Source: Paracoccaceae bacterium (GTDB lineage: Bacteria > Pseudomonadota > Alphaproteobacteria > Rhodobacterales > Rhodobacteraceae). Taken from it: 33,810 bases of DNA. Below the pieces are notes generated by a model. It ran no database searches. It saw only the letters and a list, made by a program, of their open reading frames with translations, and was not told the DNA's origin. Position numbers and translations under genes: made by a program. Shown in pieces: positions 21,201 to 22,959 of this stretch (the first letter of the stretch is position 1; every line of letters begins with the position of its first letter). Location of the stretch: NCBI GenBank assembly GCA_007129775.1, contig SKUV01000378.1, positions 1-33,810 on the forward strand. Reading direction: 5' to 3'.

Positions 21201-21890
21201 CGTGGGCACGAACGAGGTGGGCCCGAACAGGCTGTTGCCCGACGGGTCGATCAGTTGCCAGTAGGCGGTGCCGGCAGATCGCGCCTCGGCATCGAAGAAC
21301 AGCGATTGACCGGCCTCGGCCTCGAAGCGGAAAACCGCGCTTTCGCGCCCCTCGGTGCCGAGGGTGCCCTGAAACCGCGTGCCGGGGTCCAGCGCAGCGC
21401 CGTTCTCGATGTTCAGAAGGCGGATCTGGTATTCCGACTGCGTGTCGCCGACGCCCGTCACCTCGACCGTATAGACCCCGGCACCCAGCGACAGGATGCC
21501 GCCGCCCTGCGCGCCATCCGCCGCGGTAAACGAGGTCGGCGCCACCACCTGCCCGCCGGGCCCTTCCATCGACCAGCGCAGCGCGTTGTTCGCGGTCAGC
21601 GAGTCGAACAGGAGCGAGCGTTCCTCGGCCAGTTCGAAGATATAGCGATCCGTACGACCGGGGTAATCGATATGCCCGGTGATCGGGATGAGGTCCGCCG
21701 ACAGAAGCAGCCGCGGCTCGAACGTCTCGACCTGAAGCCCGCGCGACAGCCCGCCGCTCAGGGCGGTGCTACCGCGCAACCGGGCCGGCGGAGCGTGAAC
21801 GGAGGAAACGATATCGCGCAGCGTGCCGCCCCCGGCTGCGCCAACCGGCTGTGCGCTTCGACCCCAGAATTGCCTTCCGAATACTCGCAT
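1..21890 (-). CDS. Giant LEPR-XLL domain-containing repeat protein (>=7,296 codons in window; C-terminus beyond left edge), probable exported/surface adhesin-like protein
   Basis: Minus-strand translation starting ATG at 21890 (MRVFGRQFWGRSAQPVGAAGGGTLRDIVSS...), preceded by a purine-rich GGGGGA. Reading frame identical at 21737, 21693-21722, 5966 and position 8. Translation gives continuous coherent repeat domains. No in-frame stop seen; long plus-strand ORFs all start at positions = 0 mod 3, i.e. exact register antisense to this frame. Confidence 0.95.
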   Translation of the reverse strand, partial: MRVFGRQFWGRSAQPVGAAGGGTLRDIVSSVHAPPARLRGSTALSGGLSRGLQVETFEPRLLLSADLIPITGHIDYPGRTDRYIFELAEERSLLFDSLTANNALRWSMEGPGGQVVAPTSFTAADGAQGGGILSLGAGVYTVEVTGVGDTQSEYQIRLLNIENGAALDPGTRFQGTLGTEGRESAVFRFEAEAGQSLFFDAEARSAGTAYWQLIDPSGNSLFGPTSFVPTNDPARLTVAQSGVYTLLLEGFINNSSDLSYGFTVHQVIDQTREITLDTTITGAVSQPGQRQSHTFTLDEDARLVFDSLLQSNLRWDLTGPRGEEASNRSLQLGDWNSIDPVFDLIAGDYTLSIYGQGDATGSFAFQLLDTDSAQVLEYGERATGNLTDRDAAITAVVQPSTAPGAPAGDGMAVFTNDGPLLRVADDAFLRSDSFTIETWLRPDAISNFNMILGKTSSTSWNDGFGMWFDTQGRVNFFLNHYNNANSSVRSEEGLALGQWAHVAASYDGATLRLYINGDLADEQDFAGPINHSHMPLVFGAAISGSFRYRGAMDEVRFWTGAQEAATIAERAQERITEPEDGLALALGFAGAPSATPADAADAGLSPVFTDLPGTEARLFAFQGQAGDRLLFDAQSTGNVRYRLIGPSGQVIDGPGTLASTDPLVLQQDGSYTLIVKGNTNLSSSTTYDLRLLPKTQSTIGLAVDAVVEGTIPAPGAAVAHEFTLDAETRLYFDSLTSNRNDIVWSIVGPRGTEIAPRAFSVSDANGAPTAEPLVFDLPPGTYTLLVDGVLAATGDYAFRLFDLAEATLLTLPPEGEPLTVSATLDPSTGTHIFAFDAAAGDRIALPNVSGNPYGRLIDPYGRLIGSAGRLNDLGARTLPATGRYTILVEGTTGAPSAAVTQEFRLERRGFIAPPVLAGTPITIGDRIDGEVTTAGESVDYLITLDSDARLYFDALSGISATRWSLTGPRGAEVTNRGFLQTDSSDRNDDITLDLPAGTYRFSIAKSSNQTGDFSFRLLDLDAGDAIAIGDEVATSLDPRTGTVVFTFEAEAGARLVMDTTLLTGHSWQPSYRLIDPFGREVRRGAGILNASAFDVSHGGTWTLLIEGRIYAGVAGVAQIEFNLQEVETVSEPLILGETMAGQVPSARGSVSHAFTVAETTVVVFDMLGNDNNARLLLRGPGNVALHTFTPLSTDGLDGSAAPVFVLAPGEYRVIAAGVQNTRPEYGFRLLDAADAPLITADTPVAGTLDPGRATQVFRFEGTAGQIVSVADVVNTGGSHNASLRWIDPFGRQLAGPVQLAALNPRELPFDGTYLLLIEGRIFNAPDSVVEFGFTLQDPQHPAPAVLDLDTRITGEIARPGQIHVLTFDLDEPTFLYLDSLTNASEMRARIEGPNGLNRTYRMDRADSLDTTANPVLAAAPGTYTVTLWRDGAGTGPYDFVLRDLASGTQVALGDRIEGELEPRRTTDIYRFDAEAGDTFLIDFLREVNSTQGVYWRLIDPSGNVEIGATRLQARAPHSLARTGTYTVLVEGRVGEPATGAISYGFVLQEATTREIPADLDAIGAGSGLTPTAGPRGAPALGFNGYSHVSIDDPATNQTGNLTLSLWINPDNPATVWTPVFYKGDSTSAAREYTLWLNSAGYAHLSVGSDGGANVSASTPSGSLAYGDWNHIVAVLDRESGEIRLSLNGAAPVITALPAGATGQSAARPLLLGKTRESGHPDAFEGAMADLALWDRALDAAEAAALFDAGPGAAAAAAAGAEDALIRLAMDEGAAPETLADSGTAGVTAQVVDFAGGLQGLFTGRLEVAGQVDLYSFTLTEERRVFWDTLTNRGDITANLRGPEGVNITHALNATGERNRAGNYAYILPPGDYTLRVSGSVAAKGAYGLRLLDLGAAEVVELDSAAVSGSFDMQRSAKAFAFDAEAGDRLYVDLEALGVSASSASWRLIDPFGRQSFGPVNATDLADLRPEVSGRHVLILETDRSLPAQAMVPYSVAIFRIESLPVALDLGAANPSPGPVLVDGPAEGGQGLALRGAERVLVDHAPELDLTGSFTLEAWVRPEHFDGPYMPVLYMGGEAANQRGYTLYLRSNGGVFTSAGRANGVQENLQNSGGVALGEWTHVAATVDRTTGTQKIFINGVEVASGNISVTAGLAAGTPLLIGDHTENTAQRPIFDGAIAEVRIWDMARDAAQIAAGMTAAPDPDDENLMLWLPLDAVAGDVETGFVAVGQGASGRSGAVQHLLPEGITGEIARVGQELRYTFAIETETQLYIDSLSNRSDLRWRLSGPQGFVAQRTLAATDAVGFSSVNSPVLVLPPGEYSLLVTGIDDATGYFNLALRDLATAQQIEYGEEVSGDLEPGNVTRMLRFEAQAGDRLFIDNIGNTSNIAWRLIDPYGAQVINRTSPGDIADIMLGSEGTYVLLIEGRVDSGGQSSYRLAVHNWADRPAPLELLPDTRMSAEIEHPGQRRDFTFDLDAPGLFVMDVYDDRSDVIWTLRGPDGIVVVNRGFHATDADRFPANPSLRLGPGQHVLTVRATNDSTGSFDFTLRNLEASALPMVVNDTRTGNLPDMSLGTKVFRVELEKYQPLTLNVLQTPDTWTSWRLINADGAQIISGRRFVTENFVAPETGEYFLLVEGNVRQQPTDTPYSFRLDAPAFGDATGQSSEAFDGGPGIAHVLSNHAGLMPVVVPDGTGGNALSLLDLLSGGQRNSIAFSSTQPGDLAQVEIGFDFDIEAPASGDTGHGLALLWLPSEQYGRGGPVPFAGIEPNLSGAVGIALDLVQSGGGDGTVPHVSIHLGSKRLEVPLADFGLDRADLETGVWRLGMVLTRVAGGTNLSVTLTQGAVTHTVVEDHFLAGHDLREGRAAIQAENLAAQTMGLSIDNVAINATPAVDLPAVTFSELIEGSLAQPGAVDRYRLTLDERTRVYVDTLTNNNQLRWSITSASTTVGPTSFTATSSNAASGVASYSLAAGEYLLSVYFNNESTGSYALTLHAAPDATEVAIGETVEASLPTGRETHLYAFDWPGGDDGHFYLETDNLPGVSPFWRLIGPDGRLVQGPTVAGSDHEIRPLSQAGRYLLSVEGRITATGPSDYRFRIVASETEVAPMALDVAVTGSIDDTGDRKLYTFTLTEPGALYFDSLTNDNSLTWALVGPSGTLGSTTLNSADSIGRSDAAVMLAPPGDYRLTINGNNRATGDFAFVLRDLAQATPLVLGSTVEVTYDPGNESRIYSFDVAAGDEFYLQFLGGSLQGRWKIVNSFGNLVTSSTNLRTDIPQITPVAEGAHYLIVEGRIQDTAPRTHSFRLVSLGANVLPLALNETAAGSIDLPGQRDRYTFTVTAPGFVYVDVLAPNATNWTWDLTGPRGLEGSRNFQSSDSTSASTAPLFHLIEGEYTFTIRTSGGTTGDYSFSLLDMNAAQPLVPGTPVAGQLAPGSETRIFTFDATEGERFFFDRTEGNNLSQWRLIDPFGRQVFSERLSDDVPTLALPETGTYVLLVEGRIASPETRPFAFNIYANPVMAPIRLAGLETQPGPDLTVAEFGLDTDDPLLSGGQVPLTWTIANSGDLPVEGDFANRVTIRRVDTGQILADVIVPHDTTGTGPIAPGETITQSVSLTLPPGMLAVGALVAALRLDINNDIEESNPEGTAELNNAADLPLQVTLAPYIDLVPQDLALSPPAGWGPGESVTVTWATVNAGTAPTPNAWTERLVITNRSTNRVVATFDLRDDNTTPLGAEETRARSMVFGWPAGIDGTGLYDFAITVDSRDEIFETNPEGTGETNNTILLQRASAPDLVVPELSVAEDAPEAGGPLTIRWTTRNEGAATTPGDWFERVRIVRQADNQVIHDTALAVQADPLAPGAEAAREVVLHLPDGLAGVGDFTITVTADQNTAGQGTLNEARDGLTIAQAEGNNSASITVTAIARAYPDLVARITGLPADPRGGESAQIVWEVENIGAAPTDADAWVDRVWLSLDDQPGGADDVLLAEVARAGGLQPGAEYSISADILLPAGIEGDVWLFVETDATQAVTEPDTRDDNVAGAQIALASPAADLAVQALVAPTGDFQPGEDLAISWRVANLGPDPLEPPEGGWIDRVWLARAPERGADDVLLGEAERVVALNVGESYSVARSFTLPPGLLGDYFVIVETDATNAVFERGALDNNTRASAATFTVLAAPAADLAVTEVIGPDLLVPGGQAEVTFTIRNDGDATARAPWDDQILIFGPGLSANGMSLRVIPRSFDLAPGESYTITETVTIPALGVGEFQLAVRTDRLDRVFEDGRLDNNLLQADPVSLLHPNLVASGVVLSDGPHASGDTLRVDWVVSNTGAGPVQTGWSDRIWLSQTGEVDDGAILLAEFETGADLPFGAGDTLSTFADVVLPIHVSGAWYVVVQTDALDQIVEPGAEDDNTATAALDIALSPFANLVVEEVAAPALTVADPAPITISWTVANTGPGAGITDEWVDRLVLTRDGVLGTADDIEIGRFTHTGGLAPGQSYTRSEEIVMPPGTNGRFTLFVVTDADGAVFENGLKADNMLKLDGFVDVAPIPYADLVVEEVAAPDTALSGQLMPLSWTVRNDGIGLTNTSSWEDRVYIADNPEGNDRSLLGRFSQIGFLGVGASYTRDVQVMIPEGWTGPAYFFVETPGTDRVFSRTFGAPFEFIFTDDGNKGMSEAVDVALTPPPNLIVTALTAPETTPEGSAIDVSWTVRNDGTGAAAGVWEDRVLLRPADGGKDVVLGNFTYSGTLQAGTSYSRTAQVMIPPQLTGVFRVVVHTDVGNAIYEHGGEADNESVQDAQITVTVLPRPDLQVSSILAPDQLDAGATGALRWTVINQGTVPTDVPNWTDSVYLSLDQKVSADDILLGHFSNEAALAPGEEYLSQEVSFRIPERFRGTVYLLVHTDSGNAVDEWPNANNNVTVHELYVEPMALADIVVHDVVTPVQAFEGTQITATYSVTNRGAGPTNLGEWVEQIWLTTDRTRPHPGKGDVLLKTLTYADGILDVGQGYDRTVTLQLPDKVVSGNYYITPWVDPYATLLEDTLAVNVNPDDPNELNSNNYKAGGGVQPGRPNALQIIGDPPPVVNPEIAVAITAVTESAVSGLNGENRFEVEFSLTNSGTGAANNQIDIVLTSAPGFSVSGAERWTLETLRNFRVAAGETVTLTRSYDLPPGLAGSYLVVRAQTPGDTDPDDNTALSTTSVTRAVPDLRVTEVTPSGPAYSGEKIEVAYTVTNDSDVPIWEGTAFWRDEIWVSPDPVFIQNRATLLQGVNISNSTPLGGGESYSRAVEVTLPAGISGDHYIHVITNTNSGKLAQERGWWFNSRSGPMQLLRFERLAYEDPAGERLSAVVPVIYAEPDLQVTDLVVPQGLVAGQTIDITFTVTNVGNRATREDAWADRVYLSVDAALDEGDFLLRREVDGREVLAAHNRDGILEAGESYTATVTVTLPFEIEGDFHIIAAADSGLGQSNLAQSTISPRLNGVRGDPTGKVREFQGEGTNTTAAPVTIDAADAPNLQVTGLVMPERVTRGQTFEISYTVTNTGGPTPFQQDEWTDLIYFSRDQVLDLRGDRFVSEYRHIGGLGAGESYTVTRTLVAPRDLPGDAHYLFVITDPPRYGPRGDVFEDDNENDNDRRTPLPVIFEQPPPTDLEVTAIEIPSNARAGDPVTIRWTVTNQSDSVTAEGMWSDAVFLSTDGTWDLGDLPLGRAQTSGPLLPGESREMELTTIMPALTPGSYRVIVRTDIFNQVYEGDFTTNNTTASADTLVVAVDHLTLNTPLSTHLAAGAEKIWQITVPPGATMRVKLNSTDPTALNEIYLRHDALPGPNAFDATYQGPISSDLVALVPSTEPGTYYVKVRNFSGDAEGADITLLAELLPLQITDIAADRGGDSSFVTTVITGAQFHPQATVRLIRPGVAEYAPSNWRVIDSSRIIANFDLSGAPRGLYDVVVTNPSGEKAVLPYRFLVERAIEGDVTIGIGGPRIVLPGESETFSVALQNLNNLDAPYTFFQLGVPELHVNPFVFGLQFLDFFTNVRGTPPGAAGGPNEDVFWAGLESIVNTDGQLTTSGYLLDMPADGFTGFSFNVATYPGLRELHDEAFDAFRDRMSALLPGLDDLLADGPAGIEDWFAAVVERASEINPQLGSTLADFPFVELYESNAAKPSRDEIPFIPFRWHVFAAATSMTRAEFVEHQRAFALDLREAILSSENAPGPLIALAGDPEAWVNLYLAGLEQAGILRDDGATPPIRERPEILSLMSLLASGLLFGPGGAEIRATADVLGFFEDLRRLYGHDETLMAEIDFWEERRSERYSGEIPVPLLPEFADYDLGLTNPTHFEAVRIYTPWVPFENRGAALPADFLIDQQGSIDAQAFEALDFARFFSDPANAGRLASLIGPQTLETMGWLPASARLPYTIRFENDAQSSAHANRIEIVTRLDSDLDARSFELGDIRIGDISIKVPPGRWFYQDEIDFSDTRGFVLRVSAGVDIYQDPASARWVFQAIDPLTGAELQDVTAGLLPPNAAGGGGAGFASYTVRPRADIETGTEIVSQARVIYDTLAPEETLALAQVVDGTAPVTELAVERIEGTDSFELSWAATDDTGGSGVRHVTLYVAEDGGDFRIFERRIEAEAGSRIFEGRAGVAYEFLAIATDIAGNVERPRDGGAITSDGQPVSIGAPAQVEAATPPNFGQPPPAVDTPSPSMLFALAEAQVPAADPLTRPAEFDSVLSPFVASAFATGITGSLGGIAPMALLERSDGAILVSGGANRGELHLFTPDGGEAGAGTLLYHHDEPIFHLAEDAEGRIWATTGGGALLQLDPATGGVIARHGEGLTLGLAIDPGTGKLYLGANSGVVTFDPETGRFAQFSRDENLRVGSLAFDAYGDLWAVTWPDRAQVVRFTERQRAEIMLRFDSEIDSIAFGQAGTLLEDLLFVSASTGRITGTGAAQEGSALTMVDLATMRRIDLARGGTRGDVVIATSEGRVLVSQSGQVDSIQPAYAPSVQATNPPDAALVPLPQPVLTVRFDQDMFNGGPKAAGSVTNPDNYVLEGATVGTVTPTAVVYDVASRTVMLNVGALLPDDYTLTVKRHVTSVFGLRMVEDHVTAFEGIDDLSTLLDITFTATRYDRGLGTISYDVTVLNRSDGEVRLPAMLTLDPARGYPGLPTDSLGQTPEGLWLIDLSASLPEDGRLAPGATTSGQTIAIATPDRQRVLFSSGIVAAQSPNRAPVFTTTPPTERAVPGEAYEFTVAAEDPDGQAVLYHLLSGPEGMTLDPVTGAVTWTPGADAAASVAVMLQAFDSRGAVAVQGFVLEVE
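650..935 (-). other. Ig-like (SbsA/Big_5-like) domain
   Basis: Translation: PPDAALVPLPQPVLTVRFDQDMFNGGPKAAGSVTNPDNYVLEGATVGTVTPTAVVYDVASRTVMLNVGALLPDDYTLTVKRHVTSVFG. Confidence 0.55.
950..1790 (-). other. Beta-propeller-like (NHL/SMP-30/streptogramin-lyase-like) segment
   Basis: Translation: PMALLERSDGAILVSGGANRGELHLFTPDGG...EPIFHLAEDAEGRIWATTGGGALLQLDPATGGVIARHGEGLTLGLAIDPGTGKLYLGANSGVVTFDPETGRFAQFSRDENLRVGSLAFDAYGDLWAVTWP; blade-like repetition. Confidence 0.6.
1955..2220 (-). other. Fibronectin type III-like domain
   Basis: Translation: PVTELAVERIEGTDSFELSWAATDDTGGSGVRHVTLYVAEDGGDFRIFERRIEAEAGSRIFEGRAGVAYEFLAIATDIAGNVE. Confidence 0.6.
2990..3670 (-). other. Helix-rich island of unassigned fold inside the otherwise beta-rich giant protein
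   Basis: Translation: LRELHDEAFDAFRDRMSALLPGLDDLLADGPAGIEDWFAAVVERASEINPQL...TRAEFVEHQRAFALDLREAILSSENAPGPLIALAGDPEAWVNLYLAGLEQAGIL...DVLGFFEDLRRLYGHDETLMAEIDFWEERRSERY. Confidence 0.6.
4035..4610 (-). other. PPC-like plus IPT/TIG-like junction domains
   Basis: Translation: LNTPLSTHLAAGAEKIWQITVPPGATMRVKLNSTDPTALNEIYLRHDALP...GTYYVKVRNFSGDAEG, then LQITDIAADRGGDSSFVTTVITGAQFHPQATVRLIRPGVAEYAPSNWRVIDSSRIIANFDLSGAPRGLYDVVVTNPSGEKAVLPYRFLVE. Confidence 0.6.
4630..11320 (-). repeat. Array of 17 CARDB-like repeats (~130 aa each)
   Basis: Recurring 'PDLxVxxxxAPxxxxxGxxxxxxWTVxNxGxxxTxxxWxDRVxLS...GxLxxGxSYTxxxxVxLPxGxxGxxxxxVxTDxxxxVxExxxxDNN'; starts near 11310, 10905, 10530, 10125, 9760, 9375, 9020, 8645, 8260, 7865, 7500, 7130, 6685, 6310, 5860, 5390, 5000. 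Confidence 0.88.
13235..13935 (-). other. Concanavalin A/L-type-lectin-like domain
   Basis: Translation: AEVEIGFDFDIEAPASGDTGHGLALLWLPSEQYG-like segment (VEIGFDFDIEAPASGDTGHGLALLWLPSEQYGRGG...GVWRLGMVLTRVAGGTNLSVTLTQG...LSIDNVAI); differs from the three LamG-like domains. Confidence 0.6.
15240..15890 (-). other. LamG/concanavalin A-like domain 3
   Basis: Translation: GLALRGAERVLVDHAPELDLTGSFTLEAWVRPEHFDGPYMPVLYMGG...LGEWTHVAATVDRTTGTQKIFINGVEVASG...IAEVRIWDMARDAAQIAAGM. Confidence 0.88.
16640..17200 (-). other. LamG/concanavalin A-like domain 2
   Basis: Translation: LGFNGYSHVSIDDPATNQTGNLTLSLWINPDNP...YGDWNHIVAVLDRESGEIRLSLNGA...MADLALWDRALDAAEAAALFDAG. Confidence 0.88.
20120..20725 (-). 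other. LamG/concanavalin A-like domain 1
   Basis: Translation: LLRVADDAFLRSDSFTIETWLRPDAISNFNMILGKTS...LGQWAHVAASYDGATLRLYINGDLADEQ...MDEVRFWTGAQEAATIAE. Confidence 0.88.
21693..21722 (-). other. LEPR-XLL type N-terminal motif (FEPRLLLSAD, residues 57-66)
   Basis: Direct translation: RGLQVETFEPRLLLSADLIPITG; matches the LEPRxLLSAD-like signature found near the N-terminus of giant repeat proteins. Confidence 0.88.
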
Positions 21891-22053
21891 CGCACATCCC
21901 CCAGATGTACGCAGCAAGGCATTTACAAGAATTGGAGGAACGCTAGCGCACCAAATCGGGACTTGCCAAGAAAAGAGATTGAACTACGCGGTACAGCTTT
22001 TCTGCTAGGATGAGGCCGCGCGGGCGTCTGCCCGACAGGCTAGAGGTTGGCAA
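21891..22053. promoter_or_regulatory. Divergent intergenic region between the giant gene and the HlyD-like adaptor
   Basis: 163 bp, visibly more AT-rich than flanks; both start codons face outward. Minus-strand TTGGCA-N18-TAGCGT is a possible sigma70-like arrangement; small hairpin CGGGC-GTCT-GCCCG at 22021-22034. No site is certain. Confidence 0.5.
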
Positions 22054-22905
22054 ATGATGCACGGTTTACTGCGCGTCCCGGTCGCGGCCCTGTTGATCTC
22101 GGGCGGGGCGGCAGACCTGTCTGCCGGCCCGCTTGCACCGATCAACTGCTTGATAGAGCCGCAGGAAACCGTGCGGCTGTCGACCCCGGTCGCGGGGATC
22201 GTCGCGGCCGTTCACGTGGACCGCGGCGACAGTGTCGAAGCCGGCGACGTGGTGGCCGAACTGGATGCGACGCTTGAAACCATCGCCCTGTCTATTGCCG
22301 AGGCACGCGCCGGCAACATGGCGCGGATCGAAGGCGCAGAAGCAAGGATGGCCTTTCTGCAGGCTCAGGTTACACGAAACCGCCAACTTGCGGCGCGAAA
22401 TGCGATCTCGGCGGCGGTGGTGACCGAATCGGAGATGGAGCTTGAAATCGCCCGGCAGGATCTGATCGATGCGCGCCTGTCGCGCGATCTGGCGGAAATC
22501 GAGGTTGTTCAGGCCCGTGCCGTGCTGGAACAGAAAACCCTGCGAGCGCCCATCGACGGCGTGATCGTGGAGCGGTTGCTGTCGCGCGGCGAATACCGTG
22601 ACACTCAGGCCCATATCGCCACCATCGCCCGGCTTGATCTTTTGCGGGTGGAGGCGTTCGCGCCGCTGGATTACTTCGACGCGCTGGCGGTGGGCGACGC
22701 CGTGACGATCCGGCCCGAAGCACCGATCGGTGGCGCATGGCCCGCGACGATCACGATCATGGACCGCGTGTTCGATGCCGCCACTGCCACCTTCGGGCTA
22801 CGCATGGTGCTGGAGAACCCCGACCTTGCGCTGCCCGCCGGCGTGCGCTGCGAGGTGCATTTCGACGGCGCCGCCGGGGCGGCGACCGCCGAGGCCCCGC
22901 GCTGA
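22054..22905 (+). CDS. HlyD/RND-type periplasmic adaptor (membrane fusion protein), short
   Basis: 283 aa ORF with Sec-like N-terminus; biotinyl-lipoyl-like barrel-sandwich halves (LSTPVAGIVAAVHVDRGDSVEAGDVVAELDA and LRAPIDGVIVERLLSRGEY) flanking a coiled-coil; RBS-like AGAGG at 22042-22046. Confidence 0.88.
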   Translation: MMHGLLRVPVAALLISGGAADLSAGPLAPINCLIEPQETVRLSTPVAGIVAAVHVDRGDSVEAGDVVAELDATLETIALSIAEARAGNMARIEGAEARMAFLQAQVTRNRQLAARNAISAAVVTESEMELEIARQDLIDARLSRDLAEIEVVQARAVLEQKTLRAPIDGVIVERLLSRGEYRDTQAHIATIARLDLLRVEAFAPLDYFDALAVGDAVTIRPEAPIGGAWPATITIMDRVFDAATATFGLRMVLENPDLALPAGVRCEVHFDGAAGAATAEAPR

Positions 22906-22959
22906 CATTCCGGGAGGCACCGCTGCGGCGGACCGGTCGCCGTGCAGCGCGCGGCGCGG

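Larger units (their letters stand above)
11330..21695 (-). repeat. Array of about 12 A/B dyads of PPC-like (bacterial pre-peptidase C-terminal-like) beta modules, interrupted by ConA-like domains
   Basis: A half: 'ITGxIxxPGQxxxYTFTLDExxxLYFDSLTNxxxLRWxLxGPxG...PPGxYTLxVxGxxxxTGxYxFRLLDLAxA'; B half: 'LxxGxxVxGxLxPGxxTxxFRFxAxAGDRLFFDxxxxxxxWRLIDPFGRxV...GTYxLLVEGRI'. Repeats alternate along the translation. Confidence 0.85.

Noticed and set aside
1-21890. Possibility that the region is a CRISPR array or non-coding tandem repeat
   Set aside because: Periodicity is at the protein level (about 100-130 aa) with diverged DNA, not short identical direct repeats with spacers.
159-22013. Long plus-strand ORFs (e.g. 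159-2159, 2658-4262, 4473-8150 of 1225 aa, 8421-12101 of 1226 aa, 15399-19025 of 1208 aa) as real genes
   Set aside because: All start at positions = 0 mod 3, exactly in codon register with the minus-strand giant gene. Stops there require TTA, CTA or TCA sense codons, which are rare in this high-GC gene. The plus translations are low-complexity R/G/H/Q/A-rich with no recognisable domains.
22906-22959. Rho-independent terminator between the convergent adaptor and MATE genes
   Set aside because: GC-rich but I could not find a convincing long stem followed by a T-tract.
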